From Hahellaceae bacterium (lineage in GTDB: Bacteria > Pseudomonadota > Gammaproteobacteria > Pseudomonadales > Oleiphilaceae): 64,000 nucleotides of DNA. Numbering within the stretch: the first letter of the stretch is position 1; every line of letters starts with the position of its first letter. Location of the stretch: the NCBI GenBank assembly GCA_016744695.1, contig JADGDV010000017.1:1-64000 (forward strand), written 5' to 3'. The position numbers and the translations under genes were made by a program. Of this stretch, positions 8,271 to 19,400 are shown one piece after another. A model generated the notes under the pieces. The model saw nothing but the letters and a program-made list of their open reading frames with translations. It did no database searches and was not told the origin of the DNA.

Positions 8271-8354
8271 GGAGGGGTTCCCGAGTGGCTAAAGGGATCA
8301 GACTGTAAATCTGACGCGAAAGCTTCGGTGGTTCGAATCCACCCCCCTCCACCA
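8271..8354 (+). tRNA. tRNA-Tyr (anticodon GTA)
   Basis: 84 bases with encoded CCA and a long variable arm (class II), acceptor GGAGGGG/CCCCTCC, anticodon GTA in loop CTGTAAA. Second of the cluster. Confidence 0.97.
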
Positions 8355-8358
8355 TTTT

Positions 8359-8433
<75 letters not shown>

Positions 8434-8446
8434 GATTCTAGGTGTT

Positions 8447-8522
8447 GCTCATATAGCTCAGTCGGTAGAGCGCCACCTTGGTAAGGTGGAGGTCACCGGT
8501 TCAATTCCGGTTATGAGCTCCA
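8447..8522 (+). tRNA. tRNA-Thr (anticodon GGT)
   Basis: 76 bases with encoded CCA, acceptor GCTCATA/TATGAGC, anticodon GGT in loop TTGGTAA. In many relatives a tuf gene follows; here the next gene, after 77 bases without a visible gene, is tRNA-Trp. Confidence 0.97.
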
Positions 8523-8599
8523 GTTTAAGTTTGGATTATTCTATTAGTATTATAAAAGCTGTGTTGTAATAATCTTATTGCAAGCAGGAATGAAGTTTT

Positions 8600-8675
<76 letters not shown>

Positions 8676-8702
8676 CTATTTAATAGCGGTAGGGTAAGAA
8701 AG

Positions 8703-9068
8703 ATGAGTTCCAATATAGATACGGTAGATGGTCGCTTCGATAGTGTAAAATGGGCATTTGTTATTTTACTTGTTGTGGTTGGGGTGACAGGAAATCTTTA
8801 TTTTTCTGCTGAGTCATTACTTTATAGAGTTCTAGCTTTATTGGTTTTGGCGGGTGTTGCGGGCTTTGTAGCTTTGCAGACAGTGAAGGGTAAAAAGTTT
8901 TCGGTGTTGCTGAAAGAGGCTAAGTCGGAAATAAGAAAAGTTGTATGGCCTACTCGCCAAGAATTGACGCAAACAACAATGATAGTGATTGTTTTTGTTT
9001 TGGTTGTCGCGTTAATGCTCTGGGGGTTGGATTCTGCTGTTAGTTGGCTTGTGTCTGGATTAATTTAA
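8703..9068 (+). CDS. secE: Preprotein translocase subunit SecE
   Basis: Essential small subunit of the SecYEG channel that clamps SecY in the inner membrane. The 121-residue protein shows three hydrophobic segments (near residues 15-35, 40-60 and 90-115), as in the E. coli three-helix form, with the conserved amphipathic stretch KSEIRKVVWPTRQEL before the last helix. The start is ATG 8703 behind AAGAAAG; reading upstream in frame would run into tRNA-Trp. It is paired with nusG as in nearly all bacteria. Confidence 0.95.
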   Translation: MSSNIDTVDGRFDSVKWAFVILLVVVGVTGNLYFSAESLLYRVLALLVLAGVAGFVALQTVKGKKFSVLLKEAKSEIRKVVWPTRQELTQTTMIVIVFVLVVALMLWGLDSAVSWLVSGLI

Positions 9069-9083
9069 GGTAAGGGGCTGCGA

Positions 9084-9617
9084 ATGTCTAAGCGTTGGTA
9101 TGTGGTCCATGCCTATTCTGGGTATGAAAAGCGGGTGATGAACTCGTTAAAAGAGCAGATGGCTCTTAAAGGTTTGGAAGAGCAGTTTGGTGATGTCTTG
9201 GTGCCAACTGAAGAAGTTGTTGAAATGCGTGACGGGAAAAAGCGTAGAAGTGAACGCAAATTTTATCCTGGTTATGTGTTGGTTCAGATGGAAATGAATG
9301 ATGAAACCTGGCATATGGTTAAGTCAACATCAAGGGTTTTAGGGTTTATTGGTGGAACGAAAGATAAGCCTGCGCCAATTACAGAGAAAGAAGCTTTAGC
9401 TATACTCCAAAGAGTTGAGACAGGGGCTGAGAAGCCTAAGCCTAAGACATTATTTGAGCCTGGTGAAATCGTTCGTGTAATTGATGGGCCTTTTGCAGAC
9501 TTTAATGGTGTTGTTGAAGAAGTCGATTACGAGAAGAGTCGAGTTAAGGTTGCTGTATTGATTTTTGGGCGATCAACTCCGGTAGAGTTGGCGTTTGGTC
9601 AGGTTGAAAAAGATTAG
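9084..9617 (+). CDS. nusG: Transcription termination/antitermination factor NusG
   Basis: Binds RNA polymerase at the clamp, suppresses pausing, and couples to Rho or ribosomal protein S10. The 177-residue product has the N-terminal NGN domain ([16 protein letters not shown] through VLGFIGG) and a C-terminal KOW domain ([22 protein letters not shown]). Length and both domains match the family norm. It lies 15 bases after secE. Confidence 0.98.
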   Translation: MSKRWYVVHAYSGYEKRVMNSLKEQMALKGLEEQFGDVLVPTEEVVEMRDGKKRRSERKFYPGYVLVQMEMNDETWHMVKSTSRVLGFIGGTKDKPAPITEKEALAILQRVETGAEKPKPKTLFEPGEIVRVIDGPFADFNGVVEEVDYEKSRVKVAVLIFGRSTPVELAFGQVEKD

Positions 9618-9721
9618 TAAGTAACGAAACAATATGAATATGGTGCTCGTTCTGTTCGCAGGGCGGGCTTTTTGTGTCTCGGCGGGGAGCTTAAAAGCGA
9701 TGGAACCCGTTAGGAGGAAGT
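9618..9721 (+). promoter_or_regulatory. nusG-rplK spacer, candidate L1 feedback site
   Basis: A 104-base spacer with G-rich and potentially paired segments (GGCGGGCTTTTT, GGCGGGGAGC) ending in TTAGGAGGAAGT before rplK. In E. coli, L1 represses this operon by binding the rplK leader. The position fits, but I cannot prove an L1-type fold by eye. Confidence 0.3.
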
Positions 9722-10153
9722 ATGGCGAAGAAAGTAGAAGCATATATCAAGCTTCAGGTTGCTGCTGGTAAAGCGAACCCGAGTCCACCGGTTGGTCCTG
9801 CACTAGGTCAGCATGGCGTGAATATAATGGAGTTTTGTAAGGCGTTTAACGCAAAAACTCAAGGTATGGAAGCTGGTCTTCCTGTGCCTGTAGTAATTAC
9901 TGTTTATGCTGATAGAAGTTTTACTTTTATCATGAAAACACCGCCGGCATCTATTTTGCTGAAGAAAGCGGCAGGCATTAAGAGTGGTAGTGGTCGTCCA
10001 AATACTGAGAAAGTAGGTACTGTTACTCGTGCCCAGCTTGAAGAGATTGCACAAGCTAAAGAGCCAGATTTGAATGCTAGTAATTTAGATGCTGCAGTAA
10101 GAATTATTGCAGGTACAGCCCGTAGTATGGGTCTGAATGTGGAGGGTCTGTAA
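9722..10153 (+). CDS. rplK: 50S ribosomal protein L11
   Basis: Binds the GTPase-associated region of 23S rRNA; its N-terminal domain contacts elongation factors and it is needed for RelA activation. The 143-residue length is standard. It has the N-terminal signature [25 protein letters not shown] segment and the C-terminal rRNA-binding domain with SGRPN and GTARSMG. A strong AGGAGG lies upstream, and rplA starts directly after its stop codon. Confidence 0.98.
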   Translation: MAKKVEAYIKLQVAAGKANPSPPVGPALGQHGVNIMEFCKAFNAKTQGMEAGLPVPVVITVYADRSFTFIMKTPPASILLKKAAGIKSGSGRPNTEKVGTVTRAQLEEIAQAKEPDLNASNLDAAVRIIAGTARSMGLNVEGL

Positions 10154-10852
10154 GTGTCTAAGCTAACTAAACGTCAAAAACTAACCGCTGAAAAGATTGA
10201 GGCAGGAAAAGCTTACTCAGTTGAAGAAGCTGTGGCTATTTTGTCTGAGTTGTCTTCTCAGGTTAAGTTTAAAGAATCTATAGATGTTGCTGTCAATCTT
10301 GGTGTTGATGCACGTAAATCTGATCAAGTTGTTCGTGGGTCAACCGTGCTGCCAAACGGCACCGGTAAAGATGTACGCGTTGCAGTGTTTACCCAGGGTG
10401 AAAATGCTGAGAAAGCTAAAGCTGCAGGGGCAGATGTTGTAGGGATGGATGATTTAGCTGCAGAAGTTAAAGCTGGAAATCTTAACTTTGATGTTGTTAT
10501 TGCAAGCCCTGATGCTATGCGTGTTGTGGGTATGCTGGGTCAGATTCTTGGGCCTCGTGGTCTTATGCCTAACCCTAAGGTTGGCACAGTAACACCAGAT
10601 GTGGCAACAGCGGTTAAAAACGCAAAAGCAGGTCAGGTTCGTTACCGTACTGATAAAAATGGCATCATTCACAGTCCGTTAGGTAATGTTGAGTTTACGG
10701 CAGATGCTATTAAGCAGAACCTAGAATCTTTACTAATAGATTTAAAGAAAGCTAAGCCAGCAGCAGCAAAAGGCGTATTTTTGAAGAAGGTTGTAGTTTC
10801 TTCTACTATGGGTCCTGGTTTGGTTATAGATCAAAGCTCAGTAACTGTTTAA
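10154..10852 (+). CDS. rplA: 50S ribosomal protein L1
   Basis: Forms the mobile L1 stalk that helps move deacylated tRNA out of the E site, and in E. coli represses its own operon. The 232-residue protein has the typical two-domain sequence with [16 protein letters not shown] and the RNA-binding N- and C-terminal parts ([11 protein letters not shown] near the end). Start is GTG 10154, adjacent to the rplK stop, implying coupled translation. Confidence 0.98.
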   Translation: MSKLTKRQKLTAEKIEAGKAYSVEEAVAILSELSSQVKFKESIDVAVNLGVDARKSDQVVRGSTVLPNGTGKDVRVAVFTQGENAEKAKAAGADVVGMDDLAAEVKAGNLNFDVVIASPDAMRVVGMLGQILGPRGLMPNPKVGTVTPDVATAVKNAKAGQVRYRTDKNGIIHSPLGNVEFTADAIKQNLESLLIDLKKAKPAAAKGVFLKKVVVSSTMGPGLVIDQSSVTV

Positions 10853-10877
10853 TTCTGAGTTAAAAAAACTTTGTAGT

Positions 10878-11049
10878 CTGGGCTAGAGCCAAGACTGTCA
10901 AAGACCGCAGGGGCTAATACTTTTAAAAGGTCTTGGCTTAATAACCTGCGCAGACGGTGTGACCATACTCTTTGAGTGCTTTCACCGTACGGTTGCCTGA
11001 TCTTTCGTAAGAAGGTTCGGGCATATTTAAATTGCTGACTTTTGTCAGC
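10878..11049 (+). promoter_or_regulatory. L10 leader (rplJ-rplL feedback element)
   Basis: The 215-base rplA-rplJ spacer folds into the features of the L10-binding leader. CGCAGG (near 10905) pairs with CCTGCG (near 10945), then ACGGTG pairs with CACCGT, then GCCTGA/TTCGGGC with an inner CTT/AAG. Last comes a perfect hairpin GCTGAC-TTTT-GTCAGC (11034-11049) just before the ribosome-binding site. In E. coli the L10-L7/L12 complex binds the equivalent leader to repress translation. Confidence 0.75.
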
Positions 11050-11067
11050 GTGTGAAGGAGAAATCCA

Positions 11068-11598
11068 GTGGCAATTGGACTCGAAGACAAAAAGGCGATA
11101 GTCGCCGAGGTCAACGAGGCAGCCGGTGGTGCTTTGTCTGCAGTGTTAGCTGATTATCGTGGTGTAACCGCTACCGATATGACTTCATTGCGTAAACAGG
11201 CTCGTGAAGGTGGCGTTTATTTAAGGGTTGTTCGTAATACTCTTGCTAAGCGTGCCGTAGACGGGACTGAATTCGAATGTATCAAAGATGTGTTGGTTGG
11301 TCCAACAATCCTTGCATTCTCTATGGAAGATCCGGGTGCAGCCGCAAGACTGCTGAAAGATTTTGCAAAAGAGAATAAAGAATTCGAAATCAAAGCACTC
11401 TCTGTTGGTGGTGAATTGTTAGGTGCTGATCAAATTGATCGCTTAGCCAAGCTTCCTACTCGCGATCAAGCGTTGGGTATGTTGGCAAGTGTTATTCAAG
11501 CACCTATTACGAAACTTGTGCGTACATTCAACGAAGTTCCGTCGAAAGTTACGCGTGTTGTTGCGGCAGTTCGTGATCAAAAGAAAGAAGCAGCCTAA
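11068..11598 (+). CDS. rplJ: 50S ribosomal protein L10
   Basis: Base of the ribosomal stalk; anchors L7/L12 dimers and autoregulates rplJL. The 176-residue protein has the N-terminal rRNA-binding domain ([28 protein letters not shown]) and a long C-terminal helix for L7/L12 binding. It is slightly longer than the 165-residue E. coli protein owing to its C-terminal end. GTG start at 11068, preceded by GAAGGAG. Confidence 0.97.
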   Translation: MAIGLEDKKAIVAEVNEAAGGALSAVLADYRGVTATDMTSLRKQAREGGVYLRVVRNTLAKRAVDGTEFECIKDVLVGPTILAFSMEDPGAAARLLKDFAKENKEFEIKALSVGGELLGADQIDRLAKLPTRDQALGMLASVIQAPITKLVRTFNEVPSKVTRVVAAVRDQKKEAA

Positions 11599-11632
11599 TT
11601 ATCTAGTTATTATTTTATAGGAGATCTGAGTC

Positions 11633-12010
11633 ATGGCTCTGTCTAAAGACGATATTTTAAATGCAATCGCTGAAATGAGCGTAATGGAAGTTGTTGAGCT
11701 TGTTGAAGCAATGGAAGAGAAGTTTGGTGTTTCTGCTGCAGCTGCTGTAGCTGTAGCTGCACCTGCTGCTGGTGGCGATGCTGCTGCTGCAGAAGAGCAA
11801 ACTGAATTTGACGTTGTTCTAACAGCCGCTGGCGAAAAGAAAGTTAACGCAATCAAAGCAGTTCGTGCTCTTACAGGTTTAGGCCTTAAAGAAGCTAAAG
11901 CTATGGTTGACGGCGCACCTTCTACTGTTAAAGAAGGTGTTAGCAAAGACGACGCTGAAGAAGCTAAGAAGGCGCTTGAGGAAGCTGGCGCATCTGTTGA
12001 GGTCAAGTAA
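11633..12010 (+). CDS. rplL: 50S ribosomal protein L7/L12
   Basis: Multi-copy stalk protein that recruits and stimulates translational GTPases. At 125 residues it has the N-terminal dimerisation helix region, an Ala/Gly hinge (residues about 38-58) and the C-terminal domain with [20 protein letters not shown] and the closing ASVEVK. GGAGATCTGAGTC precedes the ATG. An attenuator-type hairpin follows. Confidence 0.98.
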   Translation: MALSKDDILNAIAEMSVMEVVELVEAMEEKFGVSAAAAVAVAAPAAGGDAAAAEEQTEFDVVLTAAGEKKVNAIKAVRALTGLGLKEAKAMVDGAPSTVKEGVSKDDAEEAKKALEEAGASVEVK

Positions 12011-12052
12011 TTTACTTGATATACAATATTTGCGGTTAAGCTAAACCGGAAT

Positions 12053-12083
12053 CGGCTGGCAATATATATTGTCGGCCTTTTTC
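12053..12083 (+). terminator. Attenuator between rplL and rpoB
   Basis: GGCTGGCAAT (12054-12063) pairs with ATTGTCGGCC (12068-12077) with two G-U pairs, then five T residues follow. E. coli has a partial terminator at the same place that makes rplJL transcripts exceed rpoBC transcripts; the same role is likely here. Confidence 0.75.
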
Positions 12084-12237
12084 CGTTGTATAAGATATAC
12101 CTGAATTGTATGTGCTATATCTAATTTGCCGATTCTTGAATTTCTTTGAGACGGCGCAGCAAGACAGTTTCAACTTATCGGAATGAAACCGAAAAGAGAT
12201 GCCTAATAGGTATCTAGTCATAAAGCTGGGGAACAAA

Positions 12238-15200
12238 ATGACCTACTCATATACTGAGAAAAAACGGATTCGTAAAGAATTTGGTACGTTGCCGACCGTG
12301 ATGGATGTACCTTACCTGCTATCTATTCAGATGGATTCATATCGCGGTTTCTTACAAAAAAGCGCAGAGCCCGGAGCTAGAGAAGATCAGGGTCTGCATG
12401 CAGCATTTAAATCTGTTTTCCCTATCCTCAGCTTTTCAGGTAATGCTGCTCTTGAGTATGTTAGCTATCGCCTGGGTGAGCCTGCATTTGATGTGAAAGA
12501 GTGCCAGTTGCGTGGTGTGACATACGCAGCGCCATTGCGAGTAAAAGTTCGTTTAATTATTTATGATAAAGAATCATCAAATAAAGCAATAAAAGATATA
12601 AAAGAGCAAGAAGTCTATATGGGCGAGATGCCTTTGATGACTGATAACGGAACATTCGTTATTAATGGTACTGAGCGAGTTATTGTATCCCAGCTTCATC
12701 GCTCTCCAGGCGTATTTTTCGATCATGATAAAGGAAAGACGCACTCTTCCGGTAAGTTGCTTTATAGTGCGCGTGTTATTCCTTACCGTGGTTCGTGGTT
12801 AGATTTCGAATTTGACCCAAAAGATGCTGTATTTGTTAGAATAGATCGCCGTAGAAAATTACCTGCATCAATTCTAATGCGAGCTCTTGGTTATGAGTCG
12901 CAGCAGATTCTCGACATGTTTTTTGAAACTAGTAAGCATTCTGTGTCTGAAGAGCGCAGTACGCTTGAGCTTGTGCCTTCTCGTTTAAGAGGTGATATAG
13001 CCAGTTTTGATATTAAAGATCAAGACGGCACTCTTATTGTTGAAGAAGGGCGCCGAATTACTGCTCGCCATATACGGCAGTTAGAAAAGGCCGGTATAAC
13101 GGAACTTGAAGTTCCTTTTGAATATATTATCGGTAAAGTTGCTGCAAAAGATATAATTGATGAAAGAACGGGCGAGTTGCTGGTTGAGTGTAATACTGAA
13201 GTTACCGAAGAAGTACTTCAGTTAGTTGTAGAGGCTGGCATAAAAGACATTGAGACTCTCTACACTAACGACCTAGATTGCGGGCCGTTTATTTCAGATA
13301 CATTACGTGTTGATCCTACAAGAAGCCAGTTAGAGGCTTTGGTTGAGATCTACAGAATGATGCGTCCAGGTGAGCCGCCAACTAAAGAGTCAGCGGAAAA
13401 CTTGTTTAAGAATTTGTTCTTCACAGAAGAGCGTTATGATTTATCAGCCGTTGGGCGTATGAAGTTTAATCGCCGTATTGGGCGTGATAACGAAGACGGC
13501 GGCGGAACATTAGATAATGGCGATATTATCGATGTACTAAAGACCTTGATTGATATTCGAAACGGTAAAGGGATGGTTGATGATATTGATCACCTTGGTA
13601 ACCGTAGAATACGATCTGTTGGTGAAATGGCAGAAAACCAGTTCCGAGTTGGACTTGTACGGGTAGAGCGAGCTGTACGTGATCGTCTAAGTATGGCGGA
13701 GTCTGATGGCCTTATGCCTCAAGACCTTATTAACGCCAAGCCAGTTGCAGCAGCAGTTAAAGAATTCTTTGGTTCTAGTCAGCTTTCACAGTTTATGGAT
13801 CAGAATAACCCATTATCAGAGGTTACTCATAAACGACGTGTATCAGCATTAGGCCCAGGTGGATTAACTCGTGAGCGAGCAGGTTTTGAAGTTCGTGACG
13901 TACACCCAACACATTATGGTCGTGTTTGTCCTATCGAGACCCCAGAAGGACCTAACATTGGTTTGATCAACTCTTTGGCAACCTATGCAAGAACTAATTC
14001 CTTTGGTTTCCTTGAAAGTCCTTACCGAAAAGTTATAGACGGAATCGTAACTGACGAAATTGAGTATCTTTCTGCTATTGAAGAAAGTACATACGTCATT
14101 GCGCAAGCAAGCGCTATTCTGGATGAATCAAAAGCACTTGTTGAAGAGCTGGTAACTGTTCGTCATAAGAACGAGTTTACGGTAATGCCTCCTGAACGTG
14201 TTAACTATATGGATGTGTCACCTCGACAGGTTGTATCGGTAGCTGCATCGCTTATTCCTTTCTTGGAGCATGATGATGCAAACCGTGCATTGATGGGATC
14301 AAACATGCAGCGACAAGCAGTTCCTACATTGAAAGCTGAGAAGCCTTTAGTGGGGACAGGACTTGAGCGAATAGTTGCACAAGATTCAGGTGTGTGTGTT
14401 GTTGCTAAGCGTGGCGGCATAATTGAAAGCGTAGATGCGTCTAGAATAGTTGTTAGAGCTGATAATGCTGAAGTAGATGCAGGGGATGCTGGCGTAGATA
14501 TTTATAGTCTTACTAAATATACGCGTTCAAATCAAAATACTTGTATAAATCAAAAGCCTTTAGTTAAAGGTGGCGATCAAATTAAGTGTGGAGATATTTT
14601 AGCTGACGGTCCATCTATTGATATGGGTGAGCTAGCGCTTGGGCAAAATATGCGTATCGCATTTATGCCGTGGAATGGCTACAACTTTGAGGATTCGATC
14701 CTTGTTTCAGAGCGTGTAGTTAAAGAAGATCGATTTACTACTATTCATATTCAGGAGTTAACGTGTGTTGCTCGTGATACTAAGCTTGGTAGTGAAGAAA
14801 TATCGGCTGATATTCCAAATGTTGGTGAGAGTGCACTTGCTAAGTTAGATGAGTCTGGTGTTGTGTATATCGGTGCAGAAGTTGGTGCAGGTGATATTCT
14901 TGTTGGCAAGGTAACACCTAAAGGTGAAACTCAGCTTACCCCAGAAGAAAAACTACTGCGTGCAATCTTCGGTGAAAAAGCTTCTGATGTTAAAGATACA
15001 TCATTACGTGTATCAACAGGTACTCGTGGTACTGTTATAGATGTACAGGTGTTTACCCGAGATGGCGTTGAGAAAGACCAGCGTTCGCTTGATATTGAAA
15101 ATACACAGCTTAATGCTTTCCGAAAAGATCTTAAAGATGAGTATCGCATTGTAGAGACTGCTACTTATGAGCGTCTTACTGAGTCACTTATAGGTGGTGA

Positions 15201-16311
15201 GATTGTTAGTGCACCCAACCTTAAGAAGGGCGACAAGCTCACTGCAGAATACCTTGATGGCTTGATGTTGTCGGAGTGGTTTAATATCCGCATGAGTGAC
15301 GATGATCTTAATGAGGTTGTTGAGCGTGCAGAAACACAGCTTGCAGAGCGTAAAGTTGAGCATGAAGAGCGTTTTGAAGATAAAAAACGTAAGCTTCAGA
15401 CTGGTGATGATTTAGCGCCAGGCGTATTAAAGATAGTGAAAGTATATGTTGCCATTAAACGTCGCATCCAGCCAGGTGATAAAATGGCTGGTCGTCACGG
15501 TAACAAAGGTGTTATCTCAGTAATTATGCCTGTAGAAGATATGCCGCATGATGAATTTGGTGAGCCTGTTGATATCGTCTTAAACCCACTGGGTGTTCCG
15601 TCTCGAATGAACGTTGGTCAGGTGCTAGAAATGCACTTGGGCATGGCGGCTAAAGGGCTTGGTGTTAATATTGATCGTATGATCAAAGCACAGCGCGATG
15701 TTGCTGACGTAAGAGATTTTCTTGGTAAGGTCTATAATGATGTTGCCTTTAAGAAAGAAGCTTTAGATACATTCTCTGATGCTGAAATCATGGAGCTAGC
15801 GAAGAATCTTCGTCATGGTGTGCCTATGGCTACGCCTGCTTTTGATGGTGCTAAAGAGTCTGAAATTAAAGAGCTGCTACGTCTAGCTGGCTTGAGTGAT
15901 ACCGGTCAAACAACATTATATGATGGCAGAAGTGGTGATAAGTTTGATCGCCCTGTAACTGTTGGCTACATGTATATGTTGAAGTTGAACCACTTGGTTG
16001 ACGATAAAATGCATGCTCGTTCAACAGGTTCTTACAGTCTTGTTACTCAGCAGCCGTTGGGTGGTAAGGCTCAGTTTGGTGGTCAGCGTTTCGGTGAGAT
16101 GGAAGTATGGGCGCTAGAAGCATATGGTGCCGCTTATACCTTGCAAGAAATGCTTACTGTTAAGTCTGATGATGTTAACGGTCGAACAAAGATGTATAAG
16201 AATATCGTCGATGGCGATCACCGTATGGAGCCGGGTATGCCGGAGTCATTTAACGTTTTGGTTAAGGAAATTCGTTCATTAGGAATCGATATTGAGCTTG
16301 AAAACGATTAA
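12238..16311 (+). CDS. rpoB: RNA polymerase beta subunit
   Basis: Forms one pincer of RNA polymerase and much of the active centre. The product is 1357 residues starting [16 protein letters not shown], which aligns with the E. coli start, so I use ATG 12238 (behind GGGGA) rather than an upstream in-frame ATG. Conserved regions include the fork/rifampicin-pocket segment [45 protein letters not shown] and the C-terminal [19 protein letters not shown]. It is full length, with no insertion or disruption seen. Confidence 0.99.
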   Translation: MTYSYTEKKRIRKEFGTLPTVMDVPYLLSIQMDSYRGFLQKSAEPGAREDQGLHAAFKSVFPILSFSGNAALEYVSYRLGEPAFDVKECQLRGVTYAAPLRVKVRLIIYDKESSNKAIKDIKEQEVYMGEMPLMTDNGTFVINGTERVIVSQLHRSPGVFFDHDKGKTHSSGKLLYSARVIPYRGSWLDFEFDPKDAVFVRIDRRRKLPASILMRALGYESQQILDMFFETSKHSVSEERSTLELVPSRLRGDIASFDIKDQDGTLIVEEGRRITARHIRQLEKAGITELEVPFEYIIGKVAAKDIIDERTGELLVECNTEVTEEVLQLVVEAGIKDIETLYTNDLDCGPFISDTLRVDPTRSQLEALVEIYRMMRPGEPPTKESAENLFKNLFFTEERYDLSAVGRMKFNRRIGRDNEDGGGTLDNGDIIDVLKTLIDIRNGKGMVDDIDHLGNRRIRSVGEMAENQFRVGLVRVERAVRDRLSMAESDGLMPQDLINAKPVAAAVKEFFGSSQLSQFMDQNNPLSEVTHKRRVSALGPGGLTRERAGFEVRDVHPTHYGRVCPIETPEGPNIGLINSLATYARTNSFGFLESPYRKVIDGIVTDEIEYLSAIEESTYVIAQASAILDESKALVEELVTVRHKNEFTVMPPERVNYMDVSPRQVVSVAASLIPFLEHDDANRALMGSNMQRQAVPTLKAEKPLVGTGLERIVAQDSGVCVVAKRGGIIESVDASRIVVRADNAEVDAGDAGVDIYSLTKYTRSNQNTCINQKPLVKGGDQIKCGDILADGPSIDMGELALGQNMRIAFMPWNGYNFEDSILVSERVVKEDRFTTIHIQELTCVARDTKLGSEEISADIPNVGESALAKLDESGVVYIGAEVGAGDILVGKVTPKGETQLTPEEKLLRAIFGEKASDVKDTSLRVSTGTRGTVIDVQVFTRDGVEKDQRSLDIENTQLNAFRKDLKDEYRIVETATYERLTESLIGGEIVSAPNLKKGDKLTAEYLDGLMLSEWFNIRMSDDDLNEVVERAETQLAERKVEHEERFEDKKRKLQTGDDLAPGVLKIVKVYVAIKRRIQPGDKMAGRHGNKGVISVIMPVEDMPHDEFGEPVDIVLNPLGVPSRMNVGQVLEMHLGMAAKGLGVNIDRMIKAQRDVADVRDFLGKVYNDVAFKKEALDTFSDAEIMELAKNLRHGVPMATPAFDGAKESEIKELLRLAGLSDTGQTTLYDGRSGDKFDRPVTVGYMYMLKLNHLVDDKMHARSTGSYSLVTQQPLGGKAQFGGQRFGEMEVWALEAYGAAYTLQEMLTVKSDDVNGRTKMYKNIVDGDHRMEPGMPESFNVLVKEIRSLGIDIELEND

Positions 16312-16330
16312 TTTCTTTGCTCAGAGTGCC

Positions 16331-16419
16331 GTTATCTAACTTAAAATGATAACTATCGATTTAACCTAATATTAGCGGAGGCGAGCGTTAAGCTCGCCCA
16401 GAACCAACTCCTTTTGGAG
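16331..16419 (+). promoter_or_regulatory. rpoB-rpoC spacer with three hairpins, one holding the rpoC ribosome-binding site
   Basis: GTTATC (16331-16336) pairs with GATAAC (16348-16353). GGCGAGC (16380-16386) pairs perfectly with GCTCGCC (16392-16398). CTCC (16408-16411) pairs with the ribosome-binding GGAG (16416-16419) across TTTT. The last could limit rpoC translation. Function is inferred. Confidence 0.5.
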
Positions 16420-16428
16420 CGGAAACCG

Positions 16429-19400
16429 ATGAAAGATTTATTAAATTTACTTAAAAATCAAAGCCACAATAAGGAATTTGATTCGATTCGCATTGGTCTG
16501 GCCTCGCCAGAGATGATTCGTTCATGGTCATACGGCGAAGTTAAGAAGCCAGAAACAATTAACTATCGAACATTTAAGCCTGAAAGAGATGGCCTTTTTT
16601 GCGCCAAAATCTTCGGACCAATCAAAGACTATGAGTGCCTTTGTGGTAAGTACAAGCGACTTAAGCACCGTGGTGTTATTTGTGAAAAGTGTGGTGTAGA
16701 AGTTGCACTTGCAAGTGTTAGACGAGACCGAATGGGTCATATAGAGCTAGCTAGCCCTGTTGCTCATATCTGGTTTTTAAAGTCTTTGCCGTCTCGTATC
16801 GGTATGCTGCTTGATATGACTTTGAGAGATATAGAGCGAGTGCTTTATTTCGAGTCATTCATTGTAATCGATCCTGGCATGACAACGCTTGAAGCGGGTC
16901 AGTTATTGACTGATGAGCAGTACTACGAAGCACTTGAAGAGTTTGGTGATGAATTTGATGCCAAGATGGGTGCTGAAGCAGTTCAGGCTCTTTTAAAAGG
17001 TATCGATTTGGAAGGTGAAATCTCTCAGTTAAGAGAAGAGATTCCAGCGACTAGTTCAGAAACAAAGATTAAAAAACTTTCTAAGCGTCTGAAGTTACTT
17101 GAGGCATTCTTTAACTCAGGAAATAACCCTGAGTGGATGGTTCTTAAAGTATTGCCTGTTCTTCCGCCAGATCTACGACCTTTGGTTCCGTTGGATGGTG
17201 GTCGTTTTGCAACATCAGATCTTAACGATTTATACCGTCGAGTTATTAACCGAAATAACCGACTTAAGCGTCTTTTAGAGCTTAGTGCGCCAGATATTAT
17301 CGTGCGTAATGAAAAGCGTATGCTTCAGGAAGCGGTAGATGCCCTATTAGATAACGGTCGTCGTGGCCGGGCTATTACAGGTTCTAACAAGCGCCCGTTG
17401 AAGTCTTTGGCAGACATGATCAAAGGTAAGCAGGGTCGATTCCGTCAGAACCTTCTTGGTAAGCGTGTTGATTACTCGGGTCGTTCTGTAATTGTTGTTG
17501 GTCCAAGTTTGCGCTTGCATCAGTGTGGTTTACCTAAAAAGATGGCTCTTGAACTATTTAAGCCATTCATTTTCAGTAAGCTAGAGCATCGTGGTTTAGC
17601 GACAACGATTAAAGCAGCTAAAAAGATGGTTGAGCGTGAAACACCTGAAGTTTGGGATATCTTGGCTGAGGTTATTCGCGAGCACCCTGTAATGCTTAAC
17701 CGTGCTCCAACGTTACACCGTTTGGGTATCCAGGCATTTGAGCCTGTGTTGATTGAAGGTAAGGCTATACAGTTGCATCCATTGGTTTGTGCTGCGTACA
17801 ACGCTGACTTTGATGGAGATCAAATGGCGGTACACGTGCCATTGACCCTAGAAGCACAGTTAGAAGCACGCGCTCTTATGATGTCGACTAACAATATTCT
17901 TTCACCTGCGAATGGTGAGCCGATAATTGTTCCATCGCAAGACGTTGTTCTTGGTCTTTACTATATGACTCGAGAGAAGATAAATGTCAAAGGCGAAGGC
18001 ATGGTATTCTCTGACCTTAAAGAGGCTCACCGTGCATATAGTGGCGATCAGGTTCACTTACAGGCCAAGGTTAAAATACGTGTTGATGAAGTAGAAATTG
18101 ATGATCAGGGTGAAAAAACAACAACTCGTTCTATTGTTGATACCACTGTAGGTCGTGCATTACTTTTTGATATTTTGCCAGATGGCTTACCATATTCTTT
18201 AGTCAATCAAAATATGACTAAGAAGGCGATCTCTAAGCTTATTAATACGTCTTACCGAAAGTGTGGACTTAAAGAGTCGGTTATCTTTGCTGATCAGCTG
18301 ATGTATCTTGGGTTTAGGCAGGCGACATTGTCTGGTGCTTCTATTGGTGTTAACGATTTCGTTATTCCTGATGAAAAAGTAGAGATCATCGATGCGTCAA
18401 CGGCTGAAGTTAAAGAAATAGAGTCTCAGTTTGCTTCAGGTCTATTAACTCAAGGTGAGAAGTACAACAAGGTAATTGATATTTGGTCTAGGGCTAACGA
18501 TAAAGTTGCCAAGGCTATGATGGACACGCTCGGTAAAGAAACTGTAATTGATCGAGATGGAAATGAAGTTCACCAGGATTCGTTTAATTCTGTATATATG
18601 ATGGCAGATTCTGGTGCTCGAGGTTCAGCCGCTCAGATTCGTCAGTTAGCCGGAATGCGTGGCCTGATGGCTAAGCCAGATGGATCGATCATTGAAACGC
18701 CTATCACCGCAAACTTCCGTGAAGGTCTAAACGTACTTCAGTACTTTATATCAACTCACGGTGCTCGTAAGGGTCTAGCGGATACCGCACTTAAAACAGC
18801 AAACTCTGGTTATCTTACGCGTCGTCTGGTTGATGTTGCGCAAGATCTTGTTGTTACTGAGGTGGATTGTGGTACAGCAGAAGGTCTGTTGATGACGCCA
18901 ATGATCGAGGGTGGAGACGTTGTTGTTGCACTGGGTGATCGTGTATTGGGTCGTGTTACAGCGCAAGATGCATTCGCTCCTGGTGACAAAGAAAATGCCG
19001 TGTTACCAATAGGTACTTTCCTTGATGAAGCAAATATCGCCGTACTTGAAGCAGCTGGTGTCGATGAAATTTGGGTGCGCTCTGCTATAACTTGCGAAAC
19101 GCGTTATGGCGTGTGTTCAAATTGTTATGGGCGTGATTTGGCTCGTGGTCATATAGTTAACGCCGGTGAAGCTGTAGGTGTTATTGCGGCTCAGTCAATC
19201 GGTGAGCCTGGTACACAGTTAACAATGCGTACCTTCCACATTGGTGGCGCTGCATCTAGATCGTCTGCTGCTGACAGTATTCAGGTTAAGCACGGTGGTA
19301 AGGTCAGACTTCATAATATGAAGTCAATTGAGCGTAAAGATGGTCACTTGGTAGTTGCCTCACGTTCATCTGCACTTGCAATTGCTGATGATCATGGTCG

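Noticed and set aside
11599..12006. Minus-strand open frame of 135 codons opposite rplL
   Set aside because: Ala/Ser-rich mirror of the rplL coding sequence caused by its codon pattern.
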